NCBI RefSeq assembly: GCF_030209435.1
Contig: NZ_JARVRX010000009.1
Span: 1 to 54,473 of the forward strand
Origin: Mycolicibacterium sp. lyk4-40-TYG-92
Lineage (GTDB): Bacteria; Actinomycetota; Actinomycetes; Mycobacteriales; Mycobacteriaceae
DNA: 54,473 nt
Direction: 5' to 3'
In this document: positions 26,021-34,391 of the stretch, one piece after another
Layout: each line of letters opens with the position of its first letter
How positions within the stretch are numbered: the stretch's first letter is position 1
Position numbers and translations under genes: made by a program
The notes under the pieces: generated by a model
Seen by the model: only the letters and a program-made list of their open reading frames with translations
What the model was told of the DNA's origin: nothing
Database searches by the model: none

Positions 26021-27529
26021 ATGATTTCCATGACAGTCACGCTCACCACCGATCTGGACCCGCGGACCGCCGACTTCATCTCCCGTCCGCAGCAGATGTA
26101 CATCGACGGCCAGTGGGTCGAATCGGCGTCCGGCCGGCGGTTCGACACCGTCGACCCCGCCACCGAGCAGGTCATCACGACGGTTCCGCACAGCGACGCC
26201 GAAGACGTCGAGCGGTCGGTACGGGCGGCCCGCCGCGCGTTCGAGGACGGCCCGTGGCCGGCCATGACACCGGCCGAGCGGCAGCGGATGATCTGGCGCA
26301 TCGCCGAGGGCATCACGGCCCGCGCCGACCAGTTCGCCGAGCTCGAGAGCATCGACAACGGCAAGTCCGTCGCCGTCGCCAGGGCCGTCGACGTCACCTG
26401 GGCCGCGGAGATCTTCTACTACTACGCGGGCTGGGCCACCAAGATCGAGGGCCGCACCGTCCCGGTGTCGGTGCCGTGGGCGCCGGGCGGCAAGTTCCAC
26501 GCCTTCACGCTGCGCGAACCCGTCGGCGTCTGTGCCCAGATCACCCCCTGGAACTTCCCGCTGGTCATGGCCGCGTTCAAAGTCGCACCGGCCCTGGCCT
26601 GCGGGAACACCGTCATCCTCAAGCCCGCCGAGCAGACCCCACTCACCGCGGTGCTGCTCGCCGAGGTGATCGCCGAGGCCGGCGTCCCGGCAGGCGTGTT
26701 CAACCTGCTGACCGGCTTCGGTGACGTGGGGGCCGCCCTCTCGGCTCATCAGGGCGTCGACAAGGTCGCCTTCACCGGGTCTACCGAGGTGGGCAAGAAG
26801 ATCGTCAACGCCGCGTCGGGCAACCTCAAGAAGGTCTCGCTGGAACTGGGCGGCAAGAGCCCTCAGGTGGTGTTCGCCGACGCCGACCTCGAGGCCGCGA
26901 TTCCGGGTGTGGCCAGCGGATTCCTGTTCAACCACGGCCAGACCTGCACCGCGGGCACCCGCCTGCTGGTCGAGGACGCCATCTTCGACGAGTTCACGCA
27001 GGGCGTCGCCGAGCATGCCGCCGGTCTGCGGATCGGCCCCGGCCTGGACCCCGCCAACGACATCGGCCCGCTCGTCTCGCGTGAGCAGCTCACCAAGGTC
27101 ACCGGCTACCTCGACGACGGCATCGCGCAGGGCGCGCGGGCGCTGGTCGGCGGTGGCCGGCACGGCGACAGGGGCTTCTACGTCCAGCCCACGCTGCTGG
27201 TCGATGTCAACCGCGACTTCACCGTGTACCAGGAGGAGATCTTCGGGCCGGTCGCCGTGGCGGTGCCGTTCAACCGCGACCGCGGCGTGCACGAAGCCGC
27301 CAACGACACCCCGTACGGGCTGGCCGCCAGCGTGTGGACGCGCGACGTCTCGACCGCACACCGGGTGGCTCAGCAGATCAAGGCCGGCACGGTGTGGGTC
27401 AACTGCCACAACGCGTTCGATACCGCACTGCCGTTCGGCGGATACAAGCAATCGGGCTGGGGCCGCGAACTCGGCGAGGGCGCCATTGCCGAATACACCC
27501 AGACGAAAGCCATCAACATCGCGCTGTGA
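26021..27529 (+). CDS. NAD(P)+-dependent aldehyde dehydrogenase
   Basis: The 502-residue class I/II-type aldehyde dehydrogenase oxidises an aldehyde to its acid. Visible are the oxyanion Asn in PWNFPLVMA, FTGSTEVGKKI of the cofactor site, the general base Glu275 in LELGGKSPQVV, and the nucleophile Cys309 in NHGQTCTAGTRL. EEIFGPV and PFGGYKQSGWGRE lie near the end. The length is standard. An ATG three codons in is an equally good start. It lies in one direction with a permease and a copper amine oxidase, so its likely substrate is the aldehyde made by that oxidase, for example phenylacetaldehyde or a similar product. Confidence 0.95.
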   Translation: MISMTVTLTTDLDPRTADFISRPQQMYIDGQWVESASGRRFDTVDPATEQVITTVPHSDAEDVERSVRAARRAFEDGPWPAMTPAERQRMIWRIAEGITARADQFAELESIDNGKSVAVARAVDVTWAAEIFYYYAGWATKIEGRTVPVSVPWAPGGKFHAFTLREPVGVCAQITPWNFPLVMAAFKVAPALACGNTVILKPAEQTPLTAVLLAEVIAEAGVPAGVFNLLTGFGDVGAALSAHQGVDKVAFTGSTEVGKKIVNAASGNLKKVSLELGGKSPQVVFADADLEAAIPGVASGFLFNHGQTCTAGTRLLVEDAIFDEFTQGVAEHAAGLRIGPGLDPANDIGPLVSREQLTKVTGYLDDGIAQGARALVGGGRHGDRGFYVQPTLLVDVNRDFTVYQEEIFGPVAVAVPFNRDRGVHEAANDTPYGLAASVWTRDVSTAHRVAQQIKAGTVWVNCHNAFDTALPFGGYKQSGWGRELGEGAIAEYTQTKAINIAL

Positions 27530-27538
27530 TTTTCACTG

Positions 27539-27576
27539 TCAAATGAGAATTCGCCGAATCGCCAATTCTCATTTGA
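27539..27576. promoter_or_regulatory. Perfect 13-bp inverted repeat before the second permease
   Basis: TCAAATGAGAATT (27539-27551) and AATTCTCATTTGA (27564-27576) are exact reverse complements separated by 12 bases. The arm is the same motif as upstream of the aldehyde dehydrogenase. It could be an operator, or a hairpin between the two genes, or both. Confidence 0.75.
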
Positions 27577-27637
27577 AATCACCGAAGCCTTACCCCAGGG
27601 CAACCAATTCACATTCAATTCCACCGAGGGTAGACCC

Positions 27638-29104
27638 ATGACAACTGACGCAGTTCTCGATGCCGGTCGAAGCACCGGCGCTCCGCCCAACCGGTTGACG
27701 GGGCGGCTCGGCCCGGTGGCGATCGTGTTCATGGTCGTCGCCGCGGCCGCCCCGCTGACCGTCGTCGCCGGCACCTTCCCGATCGGCATCGCCGCCGGCA
27801 ACGGGGCGGCCTACCCAGGGTCGTACGTGGTCTGTACCGCGGTGCTACTGCTGTTCGCGGTCGGCTTCACCGCCATGGCCCGGCACATCACAGGTGCCGG
27901 CGCGTTCTACACCTACATCGCGCACGGCTTCGGCCGGCATGCCGGGCTCGGCGCCGCGTTCCTGGCGCTGCTGTCCTACACCGCCGTCCAGGTCGGCGTG
28001 TACGGCTACATCGGTGCGTCCATCAATGAGCTCGTCACCGCCCACGGCGGACCCGCTGTGCCGTGGTACCTGTACGCGCTGCTGATGATGGCGGTCACCG
28101 GCTTCCTCGGTTACCGGCACATCGAACTGTCGGGCAAGGTGCTCGGTGTCCTGCTGGTGTGCGAGGTCGGCATCGTGCTGGTGATCAATGCCGCCGTCAT
28201 CGGACATGGCGGCGCACAAGGGCTTTCGACGGCGGTGCTGCGCTCGGGCAACTTCTTCTCCGGGGCGCCGGGCATCGCCCTGATCTTCGCGCTGGCCGGT
28301 TACATCGGGTTCGAGGCGACGGCGGTGTTCCGCGACGAGGCTCGCGACCCGGTACGGACCATCCCGCGGGCGACGTACGCCGCGCTGCTGCTGATCGGTG
28401 GCTTCTACGCGCTCAGCAGCTGGGCGCTGGTCAGTGCGTGGGGTGACGCCGGAGCGGTGGACGAGGCGACGAAGAACCCCGCGACCATGCTCACCGAGAC
28501 CGCGACCCGTTACGTCGGTGCGGTGGCCGGCGACCTGGTCCAGATCTTCTTGATCACAAGCCTTTTCGCGGCGCTGCTGTCCTTCCACAACGTGCTGGCC
28601 CGCTACATCTTCTCGCTCGGCAACAGCCGGGCGCTGCCCGAGCGCTGCGGACGCTCGCACCCGCGGCACGACTCTCCGCACATCGCCTCGTTCGCCCAGA
28701 CCCTCTCGGCGCTGGTGCTCGTCGCGGCGGCGGTCCTGGCCGGCCTGGACCCGGTGACCCAGGTGTTCACCTGGTTCGTCGGCGCCGCGTCGGTGGGGAT
28801 CGTGGTGCTGATGACGCTGACGTCCGCGGCCGTCGTCGTCTTCTTCCGGCGCACCCGCCTCGACACCCGGCGGTGGCACACCGTCATCGCGCCGAGCCTC
28901 GGCTTCGCCGGTCTGGCAGTCCTGTCGGTGATGACCGCGGTCAACCTGCCGCTGCTGGTCGGCGGCTCCGGAACCCTGGCCGCGATCATCGGCGTGCTGC
29001 TGGTCGGAGCCTTCGCCGGCGGCATCGCGGTCGCGGTCATGCGGCCGCACGCCGGAGCTCAACAGAACGAAAACCCTGATATCGCAAAGGAGATCGCACG
29101 ATGA
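27638..29104 (+). CDS. APC-superfamily amino acid/amine permease
   Basis: The 488-residue permease has about 12 membrane segments. VVAAAAPLTVVAGTFPIGIA forms helix 1, TGAGAFYTYIAHGFGR follows helix 2, and GYIGFEATAVFRDEARDPVRTIPR spans helix 6 and the conserved loop. It differs clearly from the permease at 24318, so the locus has two carriers of separate lineage. Its last codons overlap the amine oxidase start by four bases (ATGA), which ties uptake directly to oxidation. Import of a primary amine such as phenethylamine, tyramine or histamine is inferred from the partner gene. Confidence 0.9.
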   Translation: MTTDAVLDAGRSTGAPPNRLTGRLGPVAIVFMVVAAAAPLTVVAGTFPIGIAAGNGAAYPGSYVVCTAVLLLFAVGFTAMARHITGAGAFYTYIAHGFGRHAGLGAAFLALLSYTAVQVGVYGYIGASINELVTAHGGPAVPWYLYALLMMAVTGFLGYRHIELSGKVLGVLLVCEVGIVLVINAAVIGHGGAQGLSTAVLRSGNFFSGAPGIALIFALAGYIGFEATAVFRDEARDPVRTIPRATYAALLLIGGFYALSSWALVSAWGDAGAVDEATKNPATMLTETATRYVGAVAGDLVQIFLITSLFAALLSFHNVLARYIFSLGNSRALPERCGRSHPRHDSPHIASFAQTLSALVLVAAAVLAGLDPVTQVFTWFVGAASVGIVVLMTLTSAAVVVFFRRTRLDTRRWHTVIAPSLGFAGLAVLSVMTAVNLPLLVGGSGTLAAIIGVLLVGAFAGGIAVAVMRPHAGAQQNENPDIAKEIAR

Positions 29105-31026
29105 CCGCCACTATTGAGCCCCAGGTGACGACAGTCCCCGACCACCCGCTCACTCCACTGAGCGCCGATGAGATCCGCGCGGCACGCCGCATCGTCGACG
29201 CCCACGGCCTGCTCGGCGACAGCGTCCGCTTCGTGTTCGTCGCGCTGGAGGAGCCGCACAAGAGTGACGTGCTGGCCTTCCGCCCTGGCGACGCCATGGA
29301 CCGCCGTGCCCGGGTGCTGCTGCTGGACCGGGCCACCGGCCAGGGTTTCGATCTGGTGGTGTCGGTGACCGAGGGCCGCGTGGTCAGCGAGGTGACGATC
29401 GACAGCACCTGCGACGGCCACGTGCCGATCCTGGACCAGGAGTTCGAGGACATCGAGGCGTTCCTGCTCGACTGCCCCGAATGGATCGACGCCATGACCA
29501 AGCGCAAGCTGAATCCGACTGACGTGCGGGCGGTTCCGCTGTCGGCCGGCGTGTTCGGCCACGAGGACGAGGTGGGCCGCCGCATCGTCCGGGTCCTGGC
29601 GTTCTACCAGTACGACGCCGCGGACCTGCCGTGGGCGCACCCGATCGACGGTGTCGTCGCCTACGTCGACCTCACGGGCCGCAAGGTCGTCAAGGTGATC
29701 GATGAGATCGAGCTGCCGCTGCCCACCGAACGCGGCGAGTGGGATGCCGCGCCGCACGCCGCGCCGGCCCGCACCGACCTCAAGCCCATCGAGATCACGC
29801 AGCCCGAGGGCGCGAGCTTCACCGTCGACGGCAACCAGATCACCTGGGCCGACTGGTCTTTCCGCTTCGGCTTCGACGTCCGTGAGGGTCTGACCCTGCA
29901 CCAGCTGTCGATCGACGGGCGGCCGGTGGTGTACCGCGCGTCCATCGCCGAGATGGTGGTGCCCTACGCCGATCCGTCGCCGGTTCGCTACTGGCAGAAC
30001 TACTTCGACCAGGGCGAGTACCTGTTCGGCCGGTACACCAATGCCCTCGAACTGGGCTGTGACTGCCTCGGTGAGATCAAGTACTTCGACGTCACCATCG
30101 CCGACGAGAACGGCGAGCCCAAACTCATGAAGAACGCGATCTGCCTGCACGAGGAGGACTACGGCGTGCTGTGGAAGCACACCGACATGTTCAACGGGAT
30201 GGCCGAGGTCCGCCGGTCGCGCCGCCTGGTGATCTCCTTCTTCCTCACCATCGGCAACTACGACTACGGCTTCTACTGGTACCTCTACCTCGACGGCACC
30301 ATCGAGCTGGAGGCCAAGGCCACCGGCATCGTGTTCGCGTCGGCTTACCGCGGGCCGGAAGGCTTCTCCACCGAGATGGCACCGGGATTGGGCGCACCGT
30401 TCCACCAGCACATGTTCTCCGCGCGGTTGGACATGGCGGTCGACGGCCTCACCAACACCGTCGAAGAAGTGGACGCCGTCGGTGTCCCGATGGGCCCGGA
30501 GAACCCGTGGGGCAACGCATTCCGCCCACAGAAGACCAAGCTCACCCACGAGCTCGAAGCCATGCGCACTGCCGACAACCTCAAAGCCCGGGTGTGGCAC
30601 ATCACCAACCCCACCAAGCAGAACCGGCTGGGCCAGAACGTCGGCTACGCGTTGCATCCCGAGGGGCAACCCACGCTGCTGGCCGACCCGTCGAGCTCCA
30701 TCGCCAAGCGCGCCGCCTTCGCGACCAAGCACCTGTGGGTGACGAAATACGATCCGGCAGAACGGTATCCGGCCGGCCAGTTCGTCAACCAGCACCCCGG
30801 TGATGCCGGCCTCCCGTCGTACGTCGCGCAGGATCGGAACATCGAGGGCGAGGACATCGTGGTATGGCACACCTTCGGGCTGACGCACTTCCCGCGGCCC
30901 GAGGACTGGCCCGTGATGCCGGTGGACTACGCCGGATTCAAGCTCAAGCCGGTCAGCTTCTTCGATCGCAACCCGGCGTTGAATGTGCCGCCGTCGCCGA
31001 AGAAGTCGCACTGCTGCAACGGCTGA
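29101..31026 (+). CDS. Copper-containing primary-amine oxidase (TPQ enzyme)
   Basis: The 641-residue enzyme converts a primary amine, O2 and water to aldehyde, H2O2 and ammonia. The topaquinone precursor is Tyr387 in TIGNYDYG, matching the TxxNY(D/E) consensus. Copper ligands are His435 and His437 in HQHMFSARLDM and His596 in LTHFPRPEDWPVMP. The likely catalytic base Asp lies in NYFDQGEYLFG. Positions run close to those of Arthrobacter globiformis amine oxidase (Tyr382, His431/433/592), from memory. There is no signal peptide, so it acts in the cytoplasm. It ends the operon and is followed by a hairpin terminator. Ammonia release gives a nitrogen-supply role. Confidence 0.96.
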   Translation: MTATIEPQVTTVPDHPLTPLSADEIRAARRIVDAHGLLGDSVRFVFVALEEPHKSDVLAFRPGDAMDRRARVLLLDRATGQGFDLVVSVTEGRVVSEVTIDSTCDGHVPILDQEFEDIEAFLLDCPEWIDAMTKRKLNPTDVRAVPLSAGVFGHEDEVGRRIVRVLAFYQYDAADLPWAHPIDGVVAYVDLTGRKVVKVIDEIELPLPTERGEWDAAPHAAPARTDLKPIEITQPEGASFTVDGNQITWADWSFRFGFDVREGLTLHQLSIDGRPVVYRASIAEMVVPYADPSPVRYWQNYFDQGEYLFGRYTNALELGCDCLGEIKYFDVTIADENGEPKLMKNAICLHEEDYGVLWKHTDMFNGMAEVRRSRRLVISFFLTIGNYDYGFYWYLYLDGTIELEAKATGIVFASAYRGPEGFSTEMAPGLGAPFHQHMFSARLDMAVDGLTNTVEEVDAVGVPMGPENPWGNAFRPQKTKLTHELEAMRTADNLKARVWHITNPTKQNRLGQNVGYALHPEGQPTLLADPSSSIAKRAAFATKHLWVTKYDPAERYPAGQFVNQHPGDAGLPSYVAQDRNIEGEDIVVWHTFGLTHFPRPEDWPVMPVDYAGFKLKPVSFFDRNPALNVPPSPKKSHCCNG

Positions 31027-31040
31027 GCGGGAAATGAGCT

Positions 31041-31078
31041 GCCGGGCCTGGTCACCCCCGAAGACCGGGCCCGGCTTT
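31041..31078. terminator. Hairpin terminator between convergent genes
   Basis: GCCGGGCCTGGTC (31041-31053) pairs with GACCGGGCCCGGC (31063-31075) with one mismatch, followed by TTT on the plus strand. It lies between the amine oxidase and monooxygenase genes and could serve both. Confidence 0.7.
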
Positions 31079-31095
31079 CCGCTGTCGGGGGCGGC

Positions 31096-32235
31096 TCAGC
31101 GGTTGGACAGCCCGGACAACCGCCACGCCAGCTGGTGCTGCACGGTAGGGATTCGGCCGACCAGGCCGATCGCCAGGTTCCGGAGAGGACGGACCGGCGC
31201 GGGCAACGTGGCCAGCCGGGTCAGTCGGTCGGTGAGAGTCACGACCTGCTGTGCCAGCGGACGCCGGGTCGCGCTGTATTCGTCGAGCACCGCGTCGCCC
31301 CCGGTCGTCAAAGTGGTTGCCAGCGCGGCACTCAACGCGAGGGCATCCTGGATACCCAGATTCATGCCCTGGCCACCGGCCGGGCTGTGAACGTGGGCGG
31401 CGTCGCCGGCGAGCAGTAGCCGCCCGGCGCGGTAGCTGTCGGCGACCCGGTGGTGCACCCGGAACCGCGATCCCCATTCGACGCCGGTCACCGTCACCCG
31501 TCCCGGCCCGAAGGCGCGGGTGTCGAGCAGGTTCTGGACGAACGCGGCGGACGGCTCCTCGGGTGCCGCGTCGACGGGCGCCACGATCCGGTAGGTGCCG
31601 CCGGGCAGGGGAGCGACGACGGTCAGCCCGGTGGCCGCCCAGAACAGGATCACCTCGTCGTCGGTGACGTCGCCGGTGAGACGGACATCGGCCAGGGCGA
31701 ACGACTGCCCGTACTGGCCGCCGCTGAACCCGATTCCCGCCTGCTCCCGCACGACGCTGTGCATGCCGTCGGCGCCGACGACGTAGCGCGCCCGGATGAC
31801 CTCGCCGTCATCGAACCGGGCTGTGGCACCGTGGGCGTCGTGCGTGACGCCGGTCAGGGTCTTCGGCCGGATCACCTTGCCGCCGAGCTCGCCCAGGCGG
31901 TCCAGCAGCACCTGCTCGGTGATGCACTGCGGCACCATCAGGCTGTATGGATAGCGGGTCGGCAGCGTGCTGAAGTCGACCGGGATCAGGGTCTTGTGGC
32001 CATCGCGGATGGTGAACCGCGGCGCCGGAATGCCCCGCTCAACCAGGCGTTCTGAGACGCCCAGCGCTTCGAGCACCTCCAGCGTGCGGGCATTCACCAC
32101 CGCGGCGCGTGAGGTGTTGGCGCCCGCGGCGAGCCGGTCGACCACCAGGGCGTCGATACCCCGGGCCTGGAGCGCGACGGCGAGGGCAAGTCCGGTGGGG
32201 CCTGCTCCGACGATCAGCACATCGGTGTCAGTCAT
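31096..32235 (-). CDS. FAD-dependent aromatic-type monooxygenase
   Basis: The 379-residue group A flavoprotein hydroxylase has an N-terminal Rossmann GAGPTGLALAVAL (GxGxxG), the DG motif region VVGADGMHSVVREQAG, and the second FAD motif LLLAGDAAHVHSPAGGQGMN. These are the three fingerprints of the PHBH/PheA family, which use NAD(P)H and O2 to hydroxylate an aromatic or polyketide ring. The ATG at 32235 is chosen because GAAGGAGA precedes it; the longer frame runs through the operator region. The divergent TetR gene and its palindromes point to ligand-induced expression. The substrate is unknown; antibiotic inactivation of the Rox type is one possibility. Confidence 0.92.
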   Translation of the reverse strand: MTDTDVLIVGAGPTGLALAVALQARGIDALVVDRLAAGANTSRAAVVNARTLEVLEALGVSERLVERGIPAPRFTIRDGHKTLIPVDFSTLPTRYPYSLMVPQCITEQVLLDRLGELGGKVIRPKTLTGVTHDAHGATARFDDGEVIRARYVVGADGMHSVVREQAGIGFSGGQYGQSFALADVRLTGDVTDDEVILFWAATGLTVVAPLPGGTYRIVAPVDAAPEEPSAAFVQNLLDTRAFGPGRVTVTGVEWGSRFRVHHRVADSYRAGRLLLAGDAAHVHSPAGGQGMNLGIQDALALSAALATTLTTGGDAVLDEYSATRRPLAQQVVTLTDRLTRLATLPAPVRPLRNLAIGLVGRIPTVQHQLAWRLSGLSNR

Positions 32236-32253
32236 CTGCGTCTCCTTCGACGT

Positions 32254-32333
32254 ATGCCAACAGTTGTTGGCATCACCATGGTTGCGCGTTTCGCCGCCGA
32301 AGTCAACATGTGTTGGCATACAGTTGTTGGCAT
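32254..32333. promoter_or_regulatory. Three TetR-type operator copies
   Basis: CAACA-N2-TGTTG cores lie at 32258-32269 (full palindrome ATGCCAACAGTTGTTGGCAT at 32254-32273) and 32304-32315. A half-matched third copy, ACAGTTGTTGGCAT, lies at 32320-32333 and overlaps the tetR ATG at 32332. They fill the divergent control region and are best read as autoregulated operators. Confidence 0.8.
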
Positions 32334-32874
32334 GCGTAGATCGTCAGAACAGACCAAGGCGGTGATCCTCGCCGCCGCCCGGGAGCGGTTCGCGACGACC
32401 GGTTACCAAGCGGCGACCATCCGGGCCATCGCCGCGGACGCGCACATCGACCCGTCGATGGTGATGCGCTATTTCGGAAACAAAGACCAATTGTTTGCTG
32501 CCGCAGCCGAATTCGATCTGCGCTTCCCCGACCTGTCAGATGTCCCGAAAGCGGAGGTCGGTGCCGCGCTGGTCGCGCACTTCCTCGACCGCTGGACCCA
32601 GGACGACGGGCTCATCGTGCTGCTGCGTTCGTCGACCACCAATGCCGATGCCGCGGCGCGCATGCAGCGCATCTTCGCCGACCAGCTGCGGCCCGCCATC
32701 GCGCGGCTCGAGCCCGCCGATCCCGCGCGCTGCGCCGGCCTGATCGCCACCCAGGTGCTCGGCATGGCGATGTGCCGGTTCGTCCTCAAGCTGCCGCCCA
32801 TCGTCGCGATGAGCGACGACGACCTCGTCCACTGGCTCGCACCGACGCTGCAGCGCTATCTCGACGAAGCCTGA
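32332..32874 (+). CDS. TetR-family transcriptional regulator
   Basis: The 180-residue regulator has a helix-turn-helix domain at about residues 5-50 (TKAVILAAARERFATTGYQ, then TIRAIAADAHIDPSMVMRYF). The C-terminal domain keeps TetR_C-like features but gives no ligand clue. The ATG at 32332 is chosen because the DNA-binding domain begins at once and the longer frame from 32254 is made of operator sequence. It is divergent from the flavin monooxygenase and very likely represses both genes. It ends directly against accD3: the two convergent stop codons abut to give TGATCA. Confidence 0.9.
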   Translation: MRRSSEQTKAVILAAARERFATTGYQAATIRAIAADAHIDPSMVMRYFGNKDQLFAAAAEFDLRFPDLSDVPKAEVGAALVAHFLDRWTQDDGLIVLLRSSTTNADAAARMQRIFADQLRPAIARLEPADPARCAGLIATQVLGMAMCRFVLKLPPIVAMSDDDLVHWLAPTLQRYLDEA

Positions 32875-34374
32875 TCAGCTGTCAGGGACGCCGATCCGCC
32901 GGTACCGCTGCAGCCGGACCCCGAGCCGCTGGGCGGCGGGCACGGTGTGCAGTGTGCGCAGCTCGGCGGCGATGGCGGCCGACATCCGCGCGGTGAACCC
33001 GGTCGGGTCGTCGGCGGCATCCGGATCCTCGGGCACGATCACGTCGACGATGCCGGCCTTCAACAGGTCCGCCGACCGAACACCTTGGGCGGCAGCGAGT
33101 TCCGGCGCGTGGTCGACGTCGCGGTAGACGATGGCGCTGGCACCTTCCGGCGGCAGCGGAGCCAGCCAGCCATGCTGCGCAGCGAGCACCCGGTCGGCCG
33201 GGACCATCGCCAGCGCCGGGCCGCCGCTGCCCTGACCCAGCAGCACCGACACCGTCGGGGTATCGAGCGTGACGAGTTCGGCGAGACACAGCGCGATCTC
33301 CCCGGCGAGCCCGTCCTCCTCGGCCTGCCGCGACAGCGCGGGGCCGGCGGTGTCGATTACCAGCACCAGCGGCAGTCGCAAACCGGCTGCCAGCGCCATG
33401 CCGCGGCGGGCCTCCCGCAGCGCGCGGGGCCCGACGAGGCCGCCGATCACCCGGCGCTGACCCACCACGACCGCGGACTGCCCGCCGAACCGGGCCAGCG
33501 CCAGCAGCGTCGTTCCCGATTCGCCGCGCCCCGTCCCGGACAGCAGCACCCGGTCGGTCGCCCCGTGCGCCAGCAGGTAATCCACGCCCGGCCGGTCCGC
33601 CCGCCGTGACGCCTCCACCGACTCCCACGCCGGGACCTCTGCGATTTGTGCACGATTTTCCGCGCTCCCCGCGGATTTTCGTGCACAAATCGCCGGTTCG
33701 GGCGGGTCCGAGACCACCGTCAACACCCGATCCACCAGGCCGCGCAGCTTGTCCAGCGGCACCACGCTGTCGATGACGCCGTGGGCGAACAGGTGCTCGG
33801 CGGTCTGCACGCCGTCCGGGAACGGCTCGCCGTACAGGTGCTCGTACACCCGCGGCCCGAGGAACCCGATCAGCGCGCCCGGCTCGGCGGCGGTGAGATG
33901 GCCGAGGGAGCCCCACGACGCGAACACGCCGCCGGTCGTCGGGTGCCGCAGGTACACCAGGTACGGCAGGTGCGCTTTCTTGTGCAGCTCGACGGCCGCG
34001 GCGATCTTCACCATCTGCAGGAACGCCACCGTGCCCTCCTGCATGCGCGTCCCACCGGACGACGGCGAAGCGATCAGCGGCAATCCGAGCGCGGTCGCGC
34101 GCTGCACGGAAGCGGTGATCCGCTCGGCCGCGGCCACGCCGATCGAACCGGCCAGAAAGTCGAATTCGCAGGCCACCACGGCCACGCGCCGACCGGAGAC
34201 GGTGCCCTCACCGGTCAGGACGGACTCGTCCAGGCCGGTGCGCAGTGTCGCGTCGGCCAGTTCGGCGCGGTAATCGTCGGTGACGGCCACCTCCAGCGGC
34301 GGTCCGTCCCAGCTGCGGAACGATCCGTCATCGAGGATGGCGTCGAAGAACTGACGTGCTCCGGTCCGACTCAC
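32875..34374 (-). CDS. accD3: Acyl-CoA carboxylase carboxyltransferase AccD3 with inserted repeat
   Basis: The 499-residue protein fuses the beta-type and alpha-type halves of a carboxyltransferase in one chain. The N-terminal half has the CoA-binding region PSSGGTRMQEGTVAFLQM and HPTTGGVFASWGSLGH. The C-terminal half has GRGESGTTLLALARFGGQ and LGQGSGGPALAM. By family it transfers CO2 from biotin to an acyl-CoA. Gene order with echA6 downstream matches M. tuberculosis Rv0904c. The linker between the halves contains ARKSAGSAENRAQIA, which is the translation of a mobile palindromic repeat (33641-33693) that keeps the frame open. The GTG start has TAGCCT six bases upstream, so the mRNA is probably leaderless. 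Confidence 0.93.
   Translation of the reverse strand: MSRTGARQFFDAILDDGSFRSWDGPPLEVAVTDDYRAELADATLRTGLDESVLTGEGTVSGRRVAVVACEFDFLAGSIGVAAAERITASVQRATALGLPLIASPSSGGTRMQEGTVAFLQMVKIAAAVELHKKAHLPYLVYLRHPTTGGVFASWGSLGHLTAAEPGALIGFLGPRVYEHLYGEPFPDGVQTAEHLFAHGVIDSVVPLDKLRGLVDRVLTVVSDPPEPAICARKSAGSAENRAQIAEVPAWESVEASRRADRPGVDYLLAHGATDRVLLSGTGRGESGTTLLALARFGGQSAVVVGQRRVIGGLVGPRALREARRGMALAAGLRLPLVLVIDTAGPALSRQAEEDGLAGEIALCLAELVTLDTPTVSVLLGQGSGGPALAMVPADRVLAAQHGWLAPLPPEGASAIVYRDVDHAPELAAAQGVRSADLLKAGIVDVIVPEDPDAADDPTGFTARMSAAIAAELRTLHTVPAAQRLGVRLQRYRRIGVPDS
33641..33693. repeat. Palindromic repeat, copy A, inside accD3
   Basis: Two 24-base arms at 33641-33664 and 33670-33693 are reverse complements at 21 of 24 positions, separated by CTCCC. 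The arms begin GCGATTTGTGCACGATTTTC and end CGTGCACAAATCGC. The first arm is identical over all 24 bases to that of the copy at 37130. It lies in the linker-coding part of accD3 and is read in frame. Confidence 0.92.
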
Positions 34375-34380
34375 CCGGTC

Positions 34381-34386
34381 AGGCTA
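34381..34386 (-). promoter_or_regulatory. -10 box of leaderless accD3
   Basis: On the minus strand TAGCCT is followed by six bases and then the GTG start at 34374. Confidence 0.55.
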
Positions 34387-34391
34387 ATGGG

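Noticed and set aside
9144..32874. Mobile genomic island with integrase
   Set aside because: No integrase, transposase, tRNA or attachment-site repeat was seen at either edge, so only a synteny difference is claimed.
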